Source: an uncultured bacterium (GTDB lineage: Bacteria; Bacteroidota; Bacteroidia; Bacteroidales; Bacteroidaceae). Taken from it: DNA of 64,000 bases. Position 1 is the first letter of the stretch. Each line of letters opens with the position of its first letter. The translations under genes and the position numbers were made by a program. The notes beneath the pieces were generated by a model that saw only the letters and a program-made list of their open reading frames with translations, had not been told where the DNA came from and made no database searches. Positions 19,146-28,316 of the stretch are shown piece after piece. Where the stretch lies: assembly GCA_905216095.1 (NCBI GenBank), contig CAJMSQ010000006.1:17805-81804 (forward strand). The letters run 5' to 3'.

Positions 19146-22100
19146 TTATTTGGAGTACTGCAGTATGTCTGCTTCGGCATCAGTGTTGTCGATGTCTTCC
19201 CATTCCATGGGCTTGATTTTCTCTTGCAGGTACTGGAAGATGACGAAGAGGCCCGGAACAATGAATATCTGGAATATCATACCGATAAGCATACCGCCGA
19301 TGGCCGTCGTTCCGAGGGAACGGTTTCCGTTTGCGCCTACGCCGAATGCGAACATCAGCGGGAGCAGACCGATAATCATGGCCAAGGAGGTCATCAGGAT
19401 AGGACGAAGACGTGCTCCTGCACCGAGTACGGCTGCCCAGGATATGCTCATGCCCATCTTGCGGCGGTCAAGGGCGAACTCCACAATGAGGATGGCGTTC
19501 TTTGCCAAAAGTCCCATCAACATGATGAGGGCGATTTGCACGTAGATGTTGTTCTGTGCTGTTCCGAATATGGGAATGATGTTGTTCAATCCGCCCATTG
19601 CCTGGATGAACAGGAACGAGCCGGCCAGACCGAAGGGTACGGAGAGCAATACGGCGAAAGGCAGCAGATAACTCTCGTATTGGGCCGAGAGCAACAGGTA
19701 GATGAAGACGAAGCAGAGCAGGAAAATCATGGCAGTGCTGCTTCCGCTGCTGCTTTGTTCCTCACGCGTCAGACCGGAGAACTCGTAGCTGTAGCCTTGA
19801 GGCAGGGTCTGTGCCGCAACCTCCTCGATGGCTTTGATGGCCTGTCCGGAAGTTACGCCGCTCGCAGGGTTACCGTTGATGGAGATGGACGTAAACATGT
19901 TGAAACGGTTGATGTTGTCCGGTCCCATGGACGGAGTGACGGTGATGAACTCCATAATCGGGGCCATCTCGCCCTTGCCGTTGCGTATCTTGATTTTATA
20001 GAGTGATTCCAGGTTGGAACGCTCGCTTCGCTCGGACTGAACCATTACGCGATAGAGCTTACCGAAACGGTTGAAGTTCGAAGCGTAGAGACCACCGTAA
20101 TATCCTTGCAAGGTAGACAGGATGCCGCTGGGCGAGATGCCGGCCCGCTTACACTTGGCGGGGTCTATGTCAATCAGATATTCGGGGAAGTTCGTATTGA
20201 ATGTCGTCTGTGCCGATTCTATCTCGGGACGTTTCGACAGTTCTGCTATGAATTCGTTGGACACTTCCTGGAATTTTGTCAGTTCTCCGCCGGTACGGTC
20301 CTGCAGGTTCAGGGTGAAGCCGTTCGTAGCTCCGTAACCGGTAATCATAGGCGGCTGGAAGAACAACACCTGTGCGTCCTTGAACGCCTTTTGCGACTGC
20401 AAATAAAGATTGGCAAAGAGTACGGTCGAACTTTCCGTGATGGAGTTGCGCTCTTCCCAGTCTTTCAGCTTCACAATGATAGAGCCGTAGCTCGGTCCCT
20501 GGCCACCGATGAAGGAGTAACCGGAGATGACGGTGCTGCTTTCCACGATGGGCGAGGAGCGGACAAGGCTGTCTACTTGGGTAAGTACGGCTTCGGTGCG
20601 ATCCTGTGAGGTTCCGGGAGGCAAAGTAACGACACCCATCACCGTACCCGTATCTTCGTTCGGCACCATTGCCGTAGGAGTGACGTTCATGAAGAAGACA
20701 AGGGCCACGATGCTGGCGACAACGAGCGCGATGGTCAGCACAGGGCGCTGGATTACTCTGAGCACGCGTTTCTTATATTTCTTCAAGATGTTGTCATAAC
20801 CGTTGTTGAAGGAATTTATGAAGCGTTTGCTCATCAGTCCCATAAAGGCAACGACGCTGATGACTACCATCAGTGCGGCGATGATGGGCTTGCCGGAGAA
20901 ATCAAAAAGGTTGAAGATAAGGCCTATGACCGCGATAATCAACAGTATGATGGTGACAGATGGCGGCAAGTTCAGATTGAATTTGTTCTTGCCCAGCTTC
21001 TTCTTCATCGTGTCTGCCGCGGCAGAGTAGGCTATGCCCATACGTTCTTTCAGCGTAGAGTCTATTTCTTCGCCTTTCTCGTTGTGTGGTTTCAGGAAGA
21101 TGGCACACAGCGCGGGCGAAAGCGTCAGGGCGTTCAGTGCCGAGAAGCCGATAGCGATGGCCATCGTAATACCAAACTGGCGGTAGAACGTACCTGATGT
21201 TCCCGACATGAAGCTTACGGGGACGAACACGGCCATCATGACCAGCGTAATGGAGATAATGGCGCCGCCAAGCTCGCTCATCGCGTCGATGGATGCCTTG
21301 CGGGCGGAACTGTATCCCTGATCCAGTTTGGCGTGGACGCCTTCCACGACGACGATGGCGTCGTCCACGACAATCGCGATGGCCAGTACCAATGCCGAGA
21401 GCGTCAGCAAGTTGATGGAGAAGCCTATGACATTGAGTGCGAAGAACGTACCAATCAAGGCTACCGGTATGGCAATGGTCGGGATGAGCGTGGAGCGCAT
21501 GTCCTGCAGGAAGATAAACACCACAAGGAACACCAGAATGAAGGCTTCGATAAGGGTCTTGATTACTTCGTGTATGGAAGCGAAGAGGAAGTCGTTGGCA
21601 TTCTGCGCTACGCTTATCTTAAGTCCGGGAGGCAGGTCTGTTTCGATTTCGCTCAATAGTTTTTCGATGTCCTGGATGATTTCTGTAGCGTTCGAACCCG
21701 CCGTCTGGAACACAATACATGATACGGCTTTATTGCCGTTTACCTTGCCTGAGAACGCATAGGATTCACGTCCGAGTTCCACCTTGGCCACATCGCCCAG
21801 CCGGATGACGTTGCCGTCGGGAGTAGAATTGATGACCATGTTCTCAAACTCGGTTACCTCTTTCAGACGTCCCTTGTAGCGGAGCGTATACTGGAAGGTC
21901 TGTCCTTCGCGCTCGCCGATATTACCCGGTGCGGCCTCGATATTCTGTTCCGCAAGCAGGGAAGAGATATCTGACGGGATAAGTCCGTATTCGGCCATCT
22001 TTTCCGGTTTCAGCCAAATGCGCATGGAGTAGTTTCCACCCATGACCATCGCCTCGCCGACGCCCTGTACGCGCTGTACCTGAGGGATGATGTTGATTTT

Positions 22101-22577
22101 TGCATAGTTCTCGATGAACTCAGGTGTATAGAGGTTGTCCACGTCGGACAGGGAGAAAATAATCAGCATGGAGCTTTGGCGCTTCTGGGTGATGACACCC
22201 ACGCGCGTAACTTCGGCGGGGAGCAGACCCTGTGCCTTCGACACGCGGTTCTGTACGTTCACCGCGGCCATATCGGGGTCAGTGCCTTGCTTGAAGGTGA
22301 TGCTGATGGTGGCGGCGCCGGTGTTGGTGGCGGTGGAACTCATGTAGTCCATGCCTTCCACACCGTTTATCTGCTCTTCCAGCGGTGCGATGACGGAATT
22401 CAGCACGGTCTGTGCGTTGGCACCGGTGTAAGTGGTGCTTACGGACACTGTCGGCGGTGCAATGTCCGGATATTGTGTTACCGGGAGCGATATGAGTCCC
22501 AGGAAGCCCAGGATGACAATCAGGATGGATATCACCGTTGAGAGCACCGGGCGGTTAATGAATCTGTCTAACTTCAT
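19146..22577 (-). CDS. RND efflux pump, hydrophobe/amphiphile (HAE1, AcrB-like) family
   Basis: Inner-membrane proton-driven pump of 1143 residues, slightly longer than AcrB because of an extended cytoplasmic/TM7 region (residues about 500-560, KERMGIAYSAAADTMKKKLG). The N-terminus MKLDRFINRPVLSTVISI is typical. Proton-relay aspartates D405-D406 are in VVDDAIVVVEG, the FMSGTSGTFYRQFG stretch is in TM6, and GLLAKNAILIVEFA is in TM10. Substrates (drugs, bile acids, detergents) cannot be told from sequence. The adaptor gene is upstream and the OMF downstream; no local regulator gene is seen. Confidence 0.96.
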   Translation of the reverse strand: MKLDRFINRPVLSTVISILIVILGFLGLISLPVTQYPDIAPPTVSVSTTYTGANAQTVLNSVIAPLEEQINGVEGMDYMSSTATNTGAATISITFKQGTDPDMAAVNVQNRVSKAQGLLPAEVTRVGVITQKRQSSMLIIFSLSDVDNLYTPEFIENYAKINIIPQVQRVQGVGEAMVMGGNYSMRIWLKPEKMAEYGLIPSDISSLLAEQNIEAAPGNIGEREGQTFQYTLRYKGRLKEVTEFENMVINSTPDGNVIRLGDVAKVELGRESYAFSGKVNGNKAVSCIVFQTAGSNATEIIQDIEKLLSEIETDLPPGLKISVAQNANDFLFASIHEVIKTLIEAFILVFLVVFIFLQDMRSTLIPTIAIPVALIGTFFALNVIGFSINLLTLSALVLAIAIVVDDAIVVVEGVHAKLDQGYSSARKASIDAMSELGGAIISITLVMMAVFVPVSFMSGTSGTFYRQFGITMAIAIGFSALNALTLSPALCAIFLKPHNEKGEEIDSTLKERMGIAYSAAADTMKKKLGKNKFNLNLPPSVTIILLIIAVIGLIFNLFDFSGKPIIAALMVVISVVAFMGLMSKRFINSFNNGYDNILKKYKKRVLRVIQRPVLTIALVVASIVALVFFMNVTPTAMVPNEDTGTVMGVVTLPPGTSQDRTEAVLTQVDSLVRSSPIVESSTVISGYSFIGGQGPSYGSIIVKLKDWEERNSITESSTVLFANLYLQSQKAFKDAQVLFFQPPMITGYGATNGFTLNLQDRTGGELTKFQEVSNEFIAELSKRPEIESAQTTFNTNFPEYLIDIDPAKCKRAGISPSGILSTLQGYYGGLYASNFNRFGKLYRVMVQSERSERSNLESLYKIKIRNGKGEMAPIMEFITVTPSMGPDNINRFNMFTSISINGNPASGVTSGQAIKAIEEVAAQTLPQGYSYEFSGLTREEQSSSGSSTAMIFLLCFVFIYLLLSAQYESYLLPFAVLLSVPFGLAGSFLFIQAMGGLNNIIPIFGTAQNNIYVQIALIMLMGLLAKNAILIVEFALDRRKMGMSISWAAVLGAGARLRPILMTSLAMIIGLLPLMFAFGVGANGNRSLGTTAIGGMLIGMIFQIFIVPGLFVIFQYLQEKIKPMEWEDIDNTDAEADILQYSK

Positions 22578-22664
22578 TGTGCGTGTTACTTATTGATTTA
22601 GGGATGTATGAACGGCCGGGCCGTTCTTCAATATCCTTTCCAAGCGTTTGTTCCCAAATTCTTT

Positions 22665-23837
22665 TTATTCTTCTGTCGGGAGTTTGCCGTCCTTCATGTG
22701 CTGCTGCGCTTTGGCTTGTTTGGCTTTCGACTCGGCAGGTGTGATGGGATTGATTTCCATCTCGTTCTTCAGCTTGTTGATGCCCTCGACCACGATGCGG
22801 TCGCCGGCTTTCAGACCGGATGTCACTACGTAGTCTTTACCGTCATTCTGCGGCAAGACGGTGATTTCCGTGCTCTTGGCCTTGTTGTCCTTGCCTACGG
22901 TGTAAACGAACTTCTTGTCCTGAATCTCGTAAGTGGCTTTCTGCGGAATGATGATGACATTGGAAGCATGGGTCGGGATGAGGACGGAACCGGTACCGCC
23001 ACTGCGGAGAATGTGTCCGGCGTTGTCGAAGTCGGCCCTTATCTGAACGGAGCCGGTGGCCTGGTCGATGACACCTGAGATGGCGCTGATGACTCCGGGA
23101 TTGCCGTATTCGCTGCCGTCGGCAAGCATAAGGCGGACGGCCGGCATCTTGGTGATGGCTTCACTGACGCCGCCCGATTCGCGCGACAGGCCGAGGAGCT
23201 GTTTCTCGGTCATCGAGAAGTACACATACATCTTCGAGATGTTCGAGACCGTGGTCAGCGGCTCTACCGTGCCGGCGCTGACAAGGCTTCCCACACGATA
23301 GGGGATTTCGCCTACGACACCGTCGGCCGGACTGGTGATGGTGCAGAAACTGAGCTGGTCCTTGGCGTTGAGATATTGCGCCTTGGCTGCGGCCAGTTGT
23401 GCTTTGAGGCTTTCCAGCGAGTTGGTTGCCATGTCGTAGTCATATTTTGAGATGATGGCTTTGTCGAGCAACATTTTCTTGTTGGCCACCGTGAGTTCCT
23501 GTGTGGCTATCTGCGACTTGACTACGTTTATTTGTGCTTCGGCTGCCTTGACGGCTGCGGCGTATTGTGTGCGGTCTATTTCGAACAAGGCCTGTCCTTT
23601 ACGGACGGTTGCGCCCTCGTCCACCAGCACTCGTGTGATGTGACCGGATACTTTCGCACGGATTTCGATGTCCTGCTGGCCTTTGATGGTTGCGGGGTAG
23701 GATGTGTTCAAGTCTGCATCCGTGGCTTTTACCGTTACGACTGCGAAGTCATTGCTGCTGCCGGGCATTCCCGACTTTTTGTCACCGCAGGCCGTGGCCA
23801 ATGCCAGTACGAGAGTGAGATAAGCGATTTTTTTCAT
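22665..23837 (-). CDS. RND efflux periplasmic adaptor (membrane fusion) lipoprotein
   Basis: Links the RND pump to the outer-membrane channel. It has 390 residues with a lipoprotein signal (lipobox ATAC, Cys17). A lipoyl/barrel-sandwich hybrid appears as two halves (VSGHITRVLVDEGATVRKGQ and ITSPADGVVGEIPYRVGSLV) around a coiled-coil hairpin (about 95-160), followed by beta-barrel and membrane-proximal domains. The C-terminal tail is Lys/Gln-rich (AKQAKAQQHMKDGKLPTEE). It is first gene of the operon; the promoter is at 23902-23934. Confidence 0.94.
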   Translation of the reverse strand: MKKIAYLTLVLALATACGDKKSGMPGSSNDFAVVTVKATDADLNTSYPATIKGQQDIEIRAKVSGHITRVLVDEGATVRKGQALFEIDRTQYAAAVKAAEAQINVVKSQIATQELTVANKKMLLDKAIISKYDYDMATNSLESLKAQLAAAKAQYLNAKDQLSFCTITSPADGVVGEIPYRVGSLVSAGTVEPLTTVSNISKMYVYFSMTEKQLLGLSRESGGVSEAITKMPAVRLMLADGSEYGNPGVISAISGVIDQATGSVQIRADFDNAGHILRSGGTGSVLIPTHASNVIIIPQKATYEIQDKKFVYTVGKDNKAKSTEITVLPQNDGKDYVVTSGLKAGDRIVVEGINKLKNEMEINPITPAESKAKQAKAQQHMKDGKLPTEE

Positions 23838-23901
23838 GTTTTTTCTGACTATAAATGATTATTTTCTTTTTGCTATGTAGACGTATCCTAATTTCAAACT
23901 G

Positions 23902-23934
23902 CAAAATTACGGCAAAAAACTAATATAAAGCAAA
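23902..23934 (-). promoter_or_regulatory. Promoter of the efflux operon
   Basis: Minus strand: TTTG (23931-23934), 21 nt, TAATTTTG (23902-23909), giving a leader of about 60 nt before the adaptor ATG. No nearby palindrome marks an obvious repressor site. Confidence 0.65.
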
Positions 23935-24122
23935 TAGTTTTCGATTGTTTTTCGCCGTTTTGAGTTTATTAACGTGGAGAAAGAATTTATAGAAAAGGAA
24001 AAAATCGCGACAATGATGGTTTTGCGCTTGCGCGGCAGTCCGCAATGTGCGGCCGAATGCATATTCCTGTTGCCGAAAGATACTTTTACGGGCGGGTTCA
24101 TGTCCGGACAGCGGCAGGTGAA

Positions 24123-24370
24123 ATTAACATTTTTAACTTTTGTGGACAAAAAAGGGCTGCGAGATGCCGCTCTCTTTTCGCTACATGCAGGGCCGGGAAG
24201 AACTACAAGCCATGTAGGAAAAACTACATGGCTTCTGATTTTTTCTATGATAGGGACAGTTTTGCCCGAAAGCAGGCCGTATTCCATTAAAAAAGGGTGA
24301 CTTACGTCGCCCTCCACATTTCTGTACTACAAAGATACAACATTTTTCCGCCAAAAGCAAATTGTGTTAA
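24123..24370 (-). repeat. Dispersed ~250-bp element, copy C
   Basis: Minus-strand copy from TTAACACAATTTGC (24370) to GTTAAAAATGTTAAT (24123). The promoter is CAAA complement 24358-24361 (TTTG), 20 nt, TATCTTTG 24330-24337; the terminator is 24289-24311 (GGGCGAC paired with GTCACCC, T6). Its stem sequence differs from A/B/E but pairing is kept. The conserved CTGCTTTCGGGCAAAACTGTCCCTAT segment and palindromes follow (only parts listed). The rest of the 23838-24461 gap holds the efflux promoter and no gene. Confidence 0.85.
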
Positions 24371-24461
24371 AAATGCAAGGCGGCTGGAAATGCCGGTCCG
24401 CACAGCTGGAAAAATCCGCCATGCGGCGGAGGCGCGCCGGTTCCGCCGGGATGCTTTCGGT

Positions 24462-25025
24462 TCAATGCTTGGCGATGAGATTAAGAAACTCTTCACGCGT
24501 CTTGGCCTGGTTGAAAGCGCCGGAAAAGTCGCTGGTGGTGGTGACCGAGCCTTGCTTCTCCACGCCGCGCATCTGCATACACATGTGTTCGGCCTCGATA
24601 ACGACCATTACGCCCAAGGGGTTCAGGGCTTCCTGTATACATTCCTTGATTTGCAGCGTCATGCGCTCCTGCACTTGCAGGCGATGGGAGAATATGTCCA
24701 CCACCCGGGCTATTTTCGACAGGCCTGTGATGTAGCCGTTGGGGATGTAGGCGACGTGTGCCTTGCCGTAGAAAGGCAATATGTGGTGTTCGCAGAGCGA
24801 ATAAAAGTTGATGTCCTTGACAATGACCATCTGGTTGTACGCTTCGCAGAACTTGGCCGAGTTAAGTACGGCGACGGGGTCCATTTCATAGCCGCGCGTC
24901 AGTGTAAGCATGGCTTTCGCCACTCTTTCCGGGGTCTTCAACAGGCCTTCGCGCTCGGGATGTTCGCCGAGCAGTCCGAGTATTTCCTTATAGTGGTATT
25001 GCAGGCGGGATAATCTGTCTTCCAT
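24462..25025 (-). CDS. folE: GTP cyclohydrolase I
   Basis: Converts GTP to 7,8-dihydroneopterin triphosphate, the first step of folate and also queuosine precursor synthesis. It has 187 residues with zinc ligands Cys78, His81 ([10 protein letters not shown]) and Cys149 (HMCMQMRG), plus the [18 protein letters not shown] and [12 protein letters not shown] signatures. It is last in the DUF1599-DoxX/TpiA-SPOR-folE block, 24 nt from the SPOR gene. The queD-queE pair is about 11 kb away. Confidence 0.97.
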   Translation of the reverse strand: MEDRLSRLQYHYKEILGLLGEHPEREGLLKTPERVAKAMLTLTRGYEMDPVAVLNSAKFCEAYNQMVIVKDINFYSLCEHHILPFYGKAHVAYIPNGYITGLSKIARVVDIFSHRLQVQERMTLQIKECIQEALNPLGVMVVIEAEHMCMQMRGVEKQGSVTTTSDFSGAFNQAKTREEFLNLIAKH

Positions 25026-25049
25026 TTGGCTTGCGGTGTGGAGTTATGG

Positions 25050-25619
25050 TCAGCGGGGCAGGAGTACCTCGCACTTTACGATGTGGACTTCGGTCGAAAT
25101 CCTTTTGGAACGAATCTTGCCCGCATATTTGAGGGCGTCTTCCCTGTTCTTGAAATCGCCTACGCGGCATATCCATCGCGGACTGGTGAAGCGTGGATAG
25201 ACGGACAACTCGGGGAAAAGGTTCTTACATCTCTCTCCGATTTCGAAAGCCTTGGCCTTGTCCTGATGGGAATTACCTCCGGTGTAGATTTGTATGCGGT
25301 AGCCGATGGCTTTCGTGCGGTAACGTCCCTTCGCTGTGTAGGGCTTTGTTGTTTTTTCCGCCGCGGCGTTTTCCTTTCCTTTTCCGGTATTGTCCGCTTT
25401 GTGGCCCTCACTCTTACCGCTGTGGGGCGTGTTGGTTGCCGAAGCCGGGACAGTGGGGCGTTTCACGTTGTTCACGATGTTTTCCAGCTCGGCATCCTGT
25501 ACGATGACGACTTTTCCTTCGCCTTCCGCCTGTTGTTTCAGCCGGTCGGTGTAGTGGGACTGTGCACGGGCCGTACATGCGGCCAACGCTATCATGATGA
25601 AACAGATGAGGTTCTTCAC
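25050..25619 (-). CDS. SPOR-domain secreted protein (GTG start)
   Basis: A 189-residue protein with a signal peptide (VKNLICFIMIALAACTARAQ), a low-complexity Lys/Ala/Thr linker and a C-terminal SPOR domain (GYRIQIYTGGNSHQDKAKAFEIG, then WICRVGDFKNREDALKYAGKI). SPOR domains bind denuded peptidoglycan at division sites. A GTG at 25619 is chosen because it gives a complete signal sequence; upstream codons to 25760 overlap the tpiA 3' end and are not secretory. AACT before ARAQ also allows a lipoprotein reading (Cys16). An intervening hairpin at 25641-25679 may lower its expression relative to tpiA. Confidence 0.8.
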   Translation of the reverse strand: MKNLICFIMIALAACTARAQSHYTDRLKQQAEGEGKVVIVQDAELENIVNNVKRPTVPASATNTPHSGKSEGHKADNTGKGKENAAAEKTTKPYTAKGRYRTKAIGYRIQIYTGGNSHQDKAKAFEIGERCKNLFPELSVYPRFTSPRWICRVGDFKNREDALKYAGKIRSKRISTEVHIVKCEVLLPR

Positions 25620-25640
25620 GGGCAGTTCTTTTTTTATGGG

Positions 25641-25679
25641 AAAAGGCAAGGTGCAGGCTGCTTTTGCCCGCACCTTGCC
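25641..25679 (-). terminator. Intra-operon hairpin between tpiA and the SPOR gene
   Basis: GGCAAGGTGC / GCACCTTGCC stem followed by four T on the minus strand: a weak terminator or attenuator, 22 nt past the tpiA stop. Confidence 0.55.
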
Positions 25680-25701
25680 GTGTGCGGATGATGACTGACG
25701 C

Positions 25702-26460
25702 TTATTTCCAGGCGTCGATGATGCCTTTGAAATCTTCGGCCTTGAGCGCGGCACCGCCAATCAGGCCGCCGTCCACGTCGGGCTTGGCGAAAATTTCCTT
25801 GGCGTTGCTCGGCTTGCAGCTTCCGCCGTAGAGAATGCTTACGTTCTCGCCGGCTGCGGCACCGAACTTCTCGGAAATGACGTTGCGGATGAAGGCGTGC
25901 ATCTCCTCAGCCTGCTCGGCCGTGGCCGTTTTGCCGGTTCCGATGGCCCAGACGGGTTCGTAGGCGAGGATTATGTTGGAGAATTCTTCCTCGGACAGGT
26001 CGAAGAGCGAACCTTCGAGCTGGGCTTTCACCACTTCGTTCTGCTTGCCGCTCTCGCGCTCCTCGAGCACTTCGCCGATGCAGAAGATAACCTTCAGTCC
26101 GTTGCTCAGAGCCAGGTTGATCTTCTCTTTCAGAATTTCGGCCGTCTCGTGATAGTAAGCGCGACGTTCGCTGTGGCCGAGGATGACATACTGTGCGCCG
26201 GTGCTTTTTACCATTTCGGCGGAAACTTCACCCGTGTAGGCGCCGCTGGCCTTGTCTGCGCAGTTCTCGGCACCGAGACCGATGATTTCGGCATTGAGCT
26301 CGGCGGCTACGGAAGCCAGGTGGATGAACGGAGTACAGATGACCACGTCACAGACAGGCTTGTCGGCCGTCAGCATGGTGTTCAACTCTTTGGCAAGTGC
26401 CACGCCGTCTTGCAGGTTCTTGTTCATTTTCCAGTTACCTGCTACGATTTTCTTTCTCAT
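25702..26460 (-). CDS. tpiA: Triosephosphate isomerase (internal start)
   Basis: Glycolytic interconversion of dihydroxyacetone phosphate and glyceraldehyde-3-phosphate. Starting at the ATG at 26460 gives 252 residues, exactly the family length, with GNWKMN (Lys11), catalytic His in [11 protein letters not shown], catalytic Glu in [13 protein letters not shown] and the phosphate loop LYGGSCKP. The upstream sequence ACAAAAAGAC is a weak A-rich ribosome site, as is usual in this phylum, so independent initiation is plausible. It is in frame with the upstream membrane-protein gene with no stop between them. Confidence 0.85.
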   Translation of the reverse strand: MRKKIVAGNWKMNKNLQDGVALAKELNTMLTADKPVCDVVICTPFIHLASVAAELNAEIIGLGAENCADKASGAYTGEVSAEMVKSTGAQYVILGHSERRAYYHETAEILKEKINLALSNGLKVIFCIGEVLEERESGKQNEVVKAQLEGSLFDLSEEEFSNIILAYEPVWAIGTGKTATAEQAEEMHAFIRNVISEKFGAAAGENVSILYGGSCKPSNAKEIFAKPDVDGGLIGGAALKAEDFKGIIDAWK

Positions 26461-27642
26461 GTCTTTTTGTTTTAAGCGTTGTTTGAATCTATGATGTTTC
26501 AGATGTTTGCTGCCAATCCATAACCGGTCGGTCAGAATCACCAGCCCCAGGGGGATGATGAACCACAAGAGGAGTTTCATCAGCGGGGAGTATGGCGGTG
26601 AGACGGAAGCTATGTTCTCTTTTTCCGCAATGCCGGCATCGGGCAGTTTGTTGTTGCTCCATTTGCCCTTGATGCGGCCGTCGCCGATGAGCAGCAGGCC
26701 GGGATTGGAGCGTACCATGGCCTTGAGCGCGTCGTTGTCGCACATCAGGATGGGGTAGGCCGCCCCCGTCCGGTCTATCCACGCGCTGACGGCAGCTCGG
26801 TCCGACGCAGTGCCGGCCACGCCGTAGAATTTGTGTCCGGCGTCCCTGCACTCGTCCACTAAGTCGTTGATGATGTCGTTGCAGCCGTCGTCCGCGTATT
26901 TCAGGTCGGGGAGTGTGAGCAGGAACGTATAGCCTGAGTCGCTCAGCAATGCTTCTGTGAAATCCTCTCCGGTGTCGGCGTCGAAAATACTTAGTGTCAT
27001 CAGTTCCTCCGGCACGGCCTTCCCGTCTTCTCCCTTGCCGGTCAGATAAGCCCGGCGCAGGTCTGTTCCCGTTTTGTAGGCCGAGAAGTCCAGCACAGGC
27101 AGGTAATGGGCGGAAAAAAGGCTGAGCAGTACGATGTAGACCAGCGAGTAGAGCGACGTAATCCACTGGTTGCGCTCGCTGATGACGCGTACCAGGTAGC
27201 GTTTCTTCAGCAGTAGGACAACCGAGGCCGCCAGCAGTACGATGTTCTTGTACAAGGTCTCCGCATTGGTCAGCGTTATGGCGTCGCCGAAGCAGCCGCA
27301 ATCGGGAACGGGGTCCTTTATATATATATATAAGGTGAGCCCCGTCATGACCGTCATGAAGACGGCGGTGGCTGCCGTGGTGAAATTCTTTCTTATGCCG
27401 AGCAGGAGATAGATGCCCAACAGGAATTCGACGGTGCTCAAGGCTATGGCGAGGAAGAACAACGGCAGGGCGCTGTCCGAAAGTCCGATGCCCCAGTGCG
27501 CGAAATAGGCGTTGAGTTTGTAACACATGCCGGTAGGGTCCGCTGCCTTGACGAAACCGGAGAGAAGGAAAGTCCCGGCCAGCAGCAGGCGGCATACCGT
27601 GACGCCCCAGAAGCGCAATATGTGTCGTCCCTTATGTTCCAA
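25702..27642 (-). CDS. Uninterrupted DoxX/MauE-like membrane protein fused to triosephosphate isomerase
   Basis: One open frame of 646 codons. Residues 1-394 are a membrane protein: four N-terminal TM segments with the MauE-like PDCGCFGD motif (about 115-122), then an extracytoplasmic thioredoxin-like region ([48 protein letters not shown]) lacking a CxxC, and a final TM ([19 protein letters not shown]). Residues 395-646 are a full TpiA. I read every codon of the junction ([10 protein letters not shown]...[16 protein letters not shown]) and see no stop. In most relatives the two are separate adjacent genes. A true fusion, a lost stop with internal re-initiation, or a sequencing error are all possible. 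Confidence 0.75.
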   Translation of the reverse strand: MEHKGRHILRFWGVTVCRLLLAGTFLLSGFVKAADPTGMCYKLNAYFAHWGIGLSDSALPLFFLAIALSTVEFLLGIYLLLGIRKNFTTAATAVFMTVMTGLTLYIYIKDPVPDCGCFGDAITLTNAETLYKNIVLLAASVVLLLKKRYLVRVISERNQWITSLYSLVYIVLLSLFSAHYLPVLDFSAYKTGTDLRRAYLTGKGEDGKAVPEELMTLSIFDADTGEDFTEALLSDSGYTFLLTLPDLKYADDGCNDIINDLVDECRDAGHKFYGVAGTASDRAAVSAWIDRTGAAYPILMCDNDALKAMVRSNPGLLLIGDGRIKGKWSNNKLPDAGIAEKENIASVSPPYSPLMKLLLWFIIPLGLVILTDRLWIGSKHLKHHRFKQRLKQKDMRKKIVAGNWKMNKNLQDGVALAKELNTMLTADKPVCDVVICTPFIHLASVAAELNAEIIGLGAENCADKASGAYTGEVSAEMVKSTGAQYVILGHSERRAYYHETAEILKEKINLALSNGLKVIFCIGEVLEERESGKQNEVVKAQLEGSLFDLSEEEFSNIILAYEPVWAIGTGKTATAEQAEEMHAFIRNVISEKFGAAAGENVSILYGGSCKPSNAKEIFAKPDVDGGLIGGAALKAEDFKGIIDAWK

Positions 27643-27656
27643 GTGCGCGTATCCCT

Positions 27657-28208
27657 TTATTTTTCGATCGTAAGTTTTATCAAACCGAAAGCGGCATAGT
27701 TGATCATGTCCATGTAGTTGGCGGCCACGCCTTCCGAGACGAGGGTCTTTCCCTCCAGTTCCTCAATCTGTTTGGTGCGGAACACCTTCATCAGTATCAG
27801 GTCCGTATAGGAGCTGACGCGCATACTGCGCCAAGCCTCGTCGTAGTCGTGGTTTTTGCGGAGCATGAGCTCCAGCGTTTCGCCTGAATGCTTGTCATAG
27901 AGCGCCAGCGCCTGTTCCGTTGTCAGGTCGTCGCGTTCCGCGATGCCCAACTCCAGTTGTATGAGTCCGATAATGCCGTAGTTGATGATGGCAATGAACT
28001 CGGGAATGATGCCTTCCCCCACCTTCGACGTACCTTTCACCTCGATGGAGCGGATGCGGTTGGCCTTGATGTAGAGTTGGTCGGTGATGGACGCCGCGCG
28101 CATGATTCTCCACGCGGCTCCATAGTCGTGCAGTTTCTTGACGAATAGTTCCCGGCAGTTGTTCATGACTGTCTTGAACTCGTCTGCGGTATTTGGTCTG
28201 TTGTCCAT
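27657..28208 (-). CDS. DUF1599 domain protein
   Basis: A 183-residue cytoplasmic protein with two related halves. Each has a K-x-x-DYxxAWRxMR motif ([42 protein letters not shown], quoted in part) followed by a conserved helix ending INYGIIGLI / INYAAFGLI. This duplicated DUF1599 unit occurs in Bacteroidota next to tpiA and folE. The function is unknown; relation to nucleotide-pyrophosphohydrolase-like folds has been suggested for similar helices, but I do not claim it. It is first gene of the operon, 14 nt before the DoxX-TpiA frame. Confidence 0.9.
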   Translation of the reverse strand: MDNRPNTADEFKTVMNNCRELFVKKLHDYGAAWRIMRAASITDQLYIKANRIRSIEVKGTSKVGEGIIPEFIAIINYGIIGLIQLELGIAERDDLTTEQALALYDKHSGETLELMLRKNHDYDEAWRSMRVSSYTDLILMKVFRTKQIEELEGKTLVSEGVAANYMDMINYAAFGLIKLTIEK

Positions 28209-28234
28209 GTGCGGGATGATGACTGTTTCCGAAG

Positions 28235-28265
28235 CAAATTTACGCCAACTTCCGTGATTGGCAAA
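28235..28265 (-). promoter_or_regulatory. Promoter of the DUF1599-tpiA-folE operon
   Basis: Minus strand: TTTG (28262-28265), 19 nt, TAAATTTG (28235-28242); leader about 20 nt. Confidence 0.65.
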
Positions 28266-28316
28266 GTTCCGGTACGTTTTTCTGCGGTGTTGGCCGCCGC
28301 TGCCGGGGATGGTGTG

